Part shown: positions 6,531-8,624 of the stretch, one piece after another
Layout of the letters: the number at the start of each line of letters is the position of its first letter
How positions within the stretch are numbered: the first letter of the stretch is position 1
Assembly: GCA_021804525.1 (NCBI GenBank)
Contig: JAJZHJ010000034.1
Coordinates: 1-8,624, forward strand
DNA length: 8,624 nt
Direction of reading: 5' to 3'
DNA from: Bacteroidota bacterium
GTDB lineage: Bacteria > Bacteroidota > Bacteroidia > Bacteroidales > Paludibacteraceae
Notes under the pieces: generated by a model
The model's database searches: none
What the model was told of the DNA's origin: nothing
What the model saw: only the letters and a program-made list of their open reading frames with translations
Position numbers and translations under genes: made by a program

Positions 6531-6569
6531 TCTTTTTCATGAAAAGTGAATCATAACTTATGAAAAAGA
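6531..6569. repeat. Nested inverted repeats and palindromes upstream of the sigma-54 activator
   Basis: TCTTTTTCAT (6531-6540) and ATGAAAAAGA (6560-6569) form a perfect 10-bp inverted repeat around 19 bases. Inside it sit the 12-bp palindrome TTTTCATGAAAA (6534-6545) and the 13-base odd palindrome TCATAACTTATGA (6551-6563). On the minus strand this lies directly upstream of the proposed -7 element. It fits dimeric regulator sites better than a terminator, because no T run follows the arms and the loop is long. Confidence 0.5.
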
Positions 6570-6615
6570 GCATTATATGGCTTTGCACAGAAAAACAGCA
6601 ACGCTTGAAAAAGAG
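6561..6615. repeat. Ten-base direct repeat TGAAAAAGAG downstream of tldE
   Basis: TGAAAAAGAG occurs at 6561-6570 and again at 6606-6615; the inverted copy TCTTTTTCA lies at 6531-6539. On the minus strand the second site begins only two bases after the tldE stop codon. The stretch between the copies, including AGC and GCT around ATTATATG followed on the minus strand by CTTTTT, could form a weak terminator for the tld genes, but the stem is short. The repeat is exact; its function is unknown. Confidence 0.4.
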
Positions 6616-6617
6616 AA

Positions 6618-7937
6618 TTAAAATCCGCTAAAATCAACTGCATCAAATAATAAGCTCGGCGTTTGCCAACTTGAAGCATAGATCGGATCGTTACCTACTT
6701 CCATCAACTGGCTCCAAAGTGAAAGCATATTGCCAGTAATATTCATTTCTCCAATAGGATATTGAATTTCACCTCTTTCTATCCAAAAACCTTCAATCCC
6801 ATACGAGAAATTACCCGTTGAACTATTACAATTCCCTCCATTAAAGCCGGTTACCAACACACCGGTTCCAATACGTGCCAAAAGAGTTTCCCGACTTGCA
6901 TTTCCTAACGCAAATTGCAACACGGATGCCGAACCGGTTGTCGGTTCAACACCCAATTTATGAGCAATATAGGTATCAATGTAGTAATTATTCAAAATTC
7001 CTTTTTCAAATACAGAACGTGACTCTAAAGCAATTCCTTCACGGTCGAAGCAACGTGCTCCAATGGTACGAGACAACAATGGACAATCGTTCAAAGTCAT
7101 TTTATCTGAACACACTTTCTGGCCTTGCTTATCAATCAAAAACGAATTATTTTGCTGCAACGCAGCGCCACTCAATGCCCCCATCATCGGAGACAGCAAC
7201 GTACGTACCTCGTTTCTGTCCACAAGCATGGGATAAGTCGCCGATTGTATTTTACGTTGCCCAATTTTCATCAAAGCACGTTGCAAAGCCATTTCTCCAA
7301 TTCCTTCTTTCTGCAGAGAATCCCACGATAGAGACTGATCATACCAATAAGCCTCAGGACGGGCATCATCGAAACCTCGTACAGAAACACTCACCGAGAG
7401 TCCGCAAGAAGAAGCAGCACTTTCTGCTTCAAGCCCATTACTATCAATCAAATAAGAATAACTCTCATTATCTCCATATGCCGATGCTACAGAAATGATG
7501 CGCTCGTCGCTTCTATCCACCTCAGCGGCTGCACGAAATGCGGCTTGAAGTTTTGCATCAGGGTCGAGTGCTGCAATGATTGGATCATGCAATGATAAAA
7601 ATGCATCGTTACCTTTATAATAGCGTTCAGAGCTAGGCAAATGGCGCGCTTCGTCAATAGCTAATAATCGGGTTGATGCTATGGCACGAGAAAAAAAATG
7701 TTCTAACTCACTTTTTTCAAGTCGGTTGGTTGAAAATGAACCATATCGCCCATCCACAAATAAATAACCAATTAATTGATTTTCTTCGGCTTGCTGCAAT
7801 TGTTCTATATGTCCATCACGCACCTCGTATGAGCTATCAGAACCTGAATAAATTCCAATACGGCAAGCCTGTGCACCTTGACGCAATAAATAGCTCTTCA
7901 ACCAATGCGCCAACTCTTTTTGATCATTCGTTATCAT
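6618..7937 (-). CDS. tldE: TldE/PmbA family subunit of the TldD-TldE metallopeptidase
   Basis: TldE (PmbA) pairs with TldD to form a cytoplasmic zinc metallopeptidase that degrades unfolded or short peptides and, in E. coli, helps mature microcin B17 and degrade the CcdA antitoxin. At 439 residues it is near the E. coli length. It has the family's C-terminal signature: TGSASVLQFALGN (334-346), GFNGGNCNSSTGNFSYGIEG (364-383), then IERGEIQYPIGEMNITGNM (386-404) and the closing VGNDPIY...TPSLLFDAVDFSG. No HExxxH occurs anywhere, which marks it as the non-catalytic TldE subunit rather than a second TldD. ATG at 7937 is in keeping with the conserved N-terminus. It follows the adjacent tldD after 56 bases with no hairpin between, so one transcript is likely. 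A repeat-rich region follows its stop. Confidence 0.93.
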   Translation of the reverse strand: MITNDQKELAHWLKSYLLRQGAQACRIGIYSGSDSSYEVRDGHIEQLQQAEENQLIGYLFVDGRYGSFSTNRLEKSELEHFFSRAIASTRLLAIDEARHLPSSERYYKGNDAFLSLHDPIIAALDPDAKLQAAFRAAAEVDRSDERIISVASAYGDNESYSYLIDSNGLEAESAASSCGLSVSVSVRGFDDARPEAYWYDQSLSWDSLQKEGIGEMALQRALMKIGQRKIQSATYPMLVDRNEVRTLLSPMMGALSGAALQQNNSFLIDKQGQKVCSDKMTLNDCPLLSRTIGARCFDREGIALESRSVFEKGILNNYYIDTYIAHKLGVEPTTGSASVLQFALGNASRETLLARIGTGVLVTGFNGGNCNSSTGNFSYGIEGFWIERGEIQYPIGEMNITGNMLSLWSQLMEVGNDPIYASSWQTPSLLFDAVDFSGF

Positions 7938-7993
7938 GTTATCCGAAATAATTTTATTGATTTGAACCTGTCTCCAAAGTAATCGAAAATGAA

Positions 7994-8624
7994 TTACTCA
8001 TTTGCACCGCCGACAGTCAGCTTCGATACCAGAACAGAAGGCATCCCGCAAGTAACCGGACAGCTTTGTCCGTCTTTTCCACAAGTCCACGTACCGTTAT
8101 CCATGGTATAATTATTTGCCACCATCACAATATCAGCCAACGCTTTAGGCCCATTTCCAATGATATTGACATCTTTTATCGGTTGTGTCAATTTACCGTT
8201 TTCGATTAAATATCCCGATTTCACAAAGAAGGTGAAATCTCCCGCGCCAATTTGCACCTGACCGTTAGTAAAGGTATCGACAAAGACTCCATTTTTTACA
8301 GCTGCAATCAAATCTTGTTCGGCAGCTTGTCCATTTTCCATATAGGTGGCACGCATTCGTGGAATCGGCGCAAAACGAAACGATTGCCGGCGACCGTTAC
8401 CTGTAGGTGATACGTCATAATGGCGAGCGCTTATCCGATCGTGAATATAACTTGTCAGAATACCATCTTTTACAAGATAGGTTTTTTGCCCTTCCACGCC
8501 CTCGTCATCCATATTTACGGAGCCTCGATTGAAAGGAATCGTTCCGTCATCAACAACCGAAATGGTTGTGTCAGCAACTTTCTTGCCCAGTTTATCCGAA
8601 AAGATGGAAATATTCTTGCGGTTG
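7994..8624 (-). CDS. tldD: Metallopeptidase TldD, C-terminal part, 5' end missing
   Basis: TldD is the catalytic subunit of the TldD-TldE zinc protease. The frame stays open from the stop at 7994 to the right edge, so the ATG at 8512 is internal and about 210 C-terminal residues are seen. The order of motifs is that of the family: GKKVADTTISVVDDGTIP near the edge, RGSVNMDDEG, KTYLVKDGILTSYIHD, PRMRATYMENG, VDTFTNGQVQIGAGDFTF, GYLIENGKLTQPIKDVNIIGNG, then WTCGKDGQ and LTVGG. The HExxxH zinc motif lies just before the visible part in other TldD proteins and should be off-window. The cysteine of WTCGKDGQ (codon 8081-8083) corresponds to the third zinc ligand of E. coli TldD. Two more cysteines follow (8060-8062, 8048-8050), where other TldD proteins usually have Val and Val or Gly. 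It is paired with tldE downstream. Confidence 0.93.
   Translation of the reverse strand, partial: NRKNISIFSDKLGKKVADTTISVVDDGTIPFNRGSVNMDDEGVEGQKTYLVKDGILTSYIHDRISARHYDVSPTGNGRRQSFRFAPIPRMRATYMENGQAAEQDLIAAVKNGVFVDTFTNGQVQIGAGDFTFFVKSGYLIENGKLTQPIKDVNIIGNGPKALADIVMVANNYTMDNGTWTCGKDGQSCPVTCGMPSVLVSKLTVGGANE

Noticed and set aside
6531..6569. Inverted repeat read as an intrinsic terminator for tldE
   Set aside because: The loop of 19 bases is long, the stem is nearly all A-T, and no T run follows the stem on the minus strand.
6875..7498. Open reading frame of 207 codons on the plus strand, opposite tldE
   Set aside because: It runs antisense through the conserved TldE coding region, shows no recognisable domain and has an erratic composition. 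It is a shadow of the real gene.
7938..7993. Regulatory element between tldD and tldE
   Set aside because: The 56-base gap shows no repeat, hairpin or consensus promoter that I could support.
8510..8512. ATG as the start of a short 172-residue protein
   Set aside because: The frame remains open to the window edge and the upstream residues match TldD, so it is an internal methionine.

Overview
The window looks like ordinary chromosomal DNA from a member of the Bacteroidetes, most likely the order Bacteroidales. Four things point there: a hemD next to a DUF4271 membrane protein, a Bacteroidetes-style uroporphyrinogen-III synthase, no Shine-Dalgarno sequences in front of the genes, and a near-consensus TAnnTTTG promoter element. 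The standard bacterial code fits, because TGA ends hemD. The placement is inferred from protein character, not from a database search.

Layout. Positions 1-2841 hold three genes on the plus strand. They are the 3' part of a 2-isopropylmalate/citramalate synthase family gene (cut by the left edge), mntP (manganese exporter family) and mazG (nucleoside triphosphate pyrophosphohydrolase). The gaps are 25 and 7 bases, so they are probably cotranscribed, perhaps as the tail of a leucine/isoleucine operon. A perfect 17-bp hairpin flanked by A and T runs (2856-2893) separates this group from the minus-strand genes that meet it head to head and probably terminates both directions.

Positions 2912-5104 (minus strand, read right to left) hold a LOG-family phosphoribohydrolase, a DUF4271 membrane protein and hemD. 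They are spaced 2 and 7 bases apart and probably form one transcript. Three genes of the window start with rare codons: GTG for mntP and the LOG gene, TTG for hemD.

Positions 5179-6444 (minus) encode a sigma-54-type AAA+ activator with no N-terminal sensor domain and a Fis-type helix-turn-helix at its end. Its 173-bp upstream region (6445-6617) is the richest non-coding stretch. It carries three direct repeats of TTTGTCAG, a consensus -7 element overlapping the first of them, and a nest of palindromes and inverted repeats.

Positions 6618-8624 (minus) carry tldE/pmbA and the 3' end of tldD, the two subunits of the TldD-TldE zinc metallopeptidase; tldD is cut by the right edge.

No mobile element, RNA gene, CRISPR array or clearly new multi-gene system is visible. 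The points most worth a second look are the repeat-rich region in front of the sensorless sigma-54 activator, the natural His6-Lys4 loop in MntP over an A9 tract, the unknown DUF4271 protein coupled to hemD, and the cysteine-rich C-terminus of TldD.
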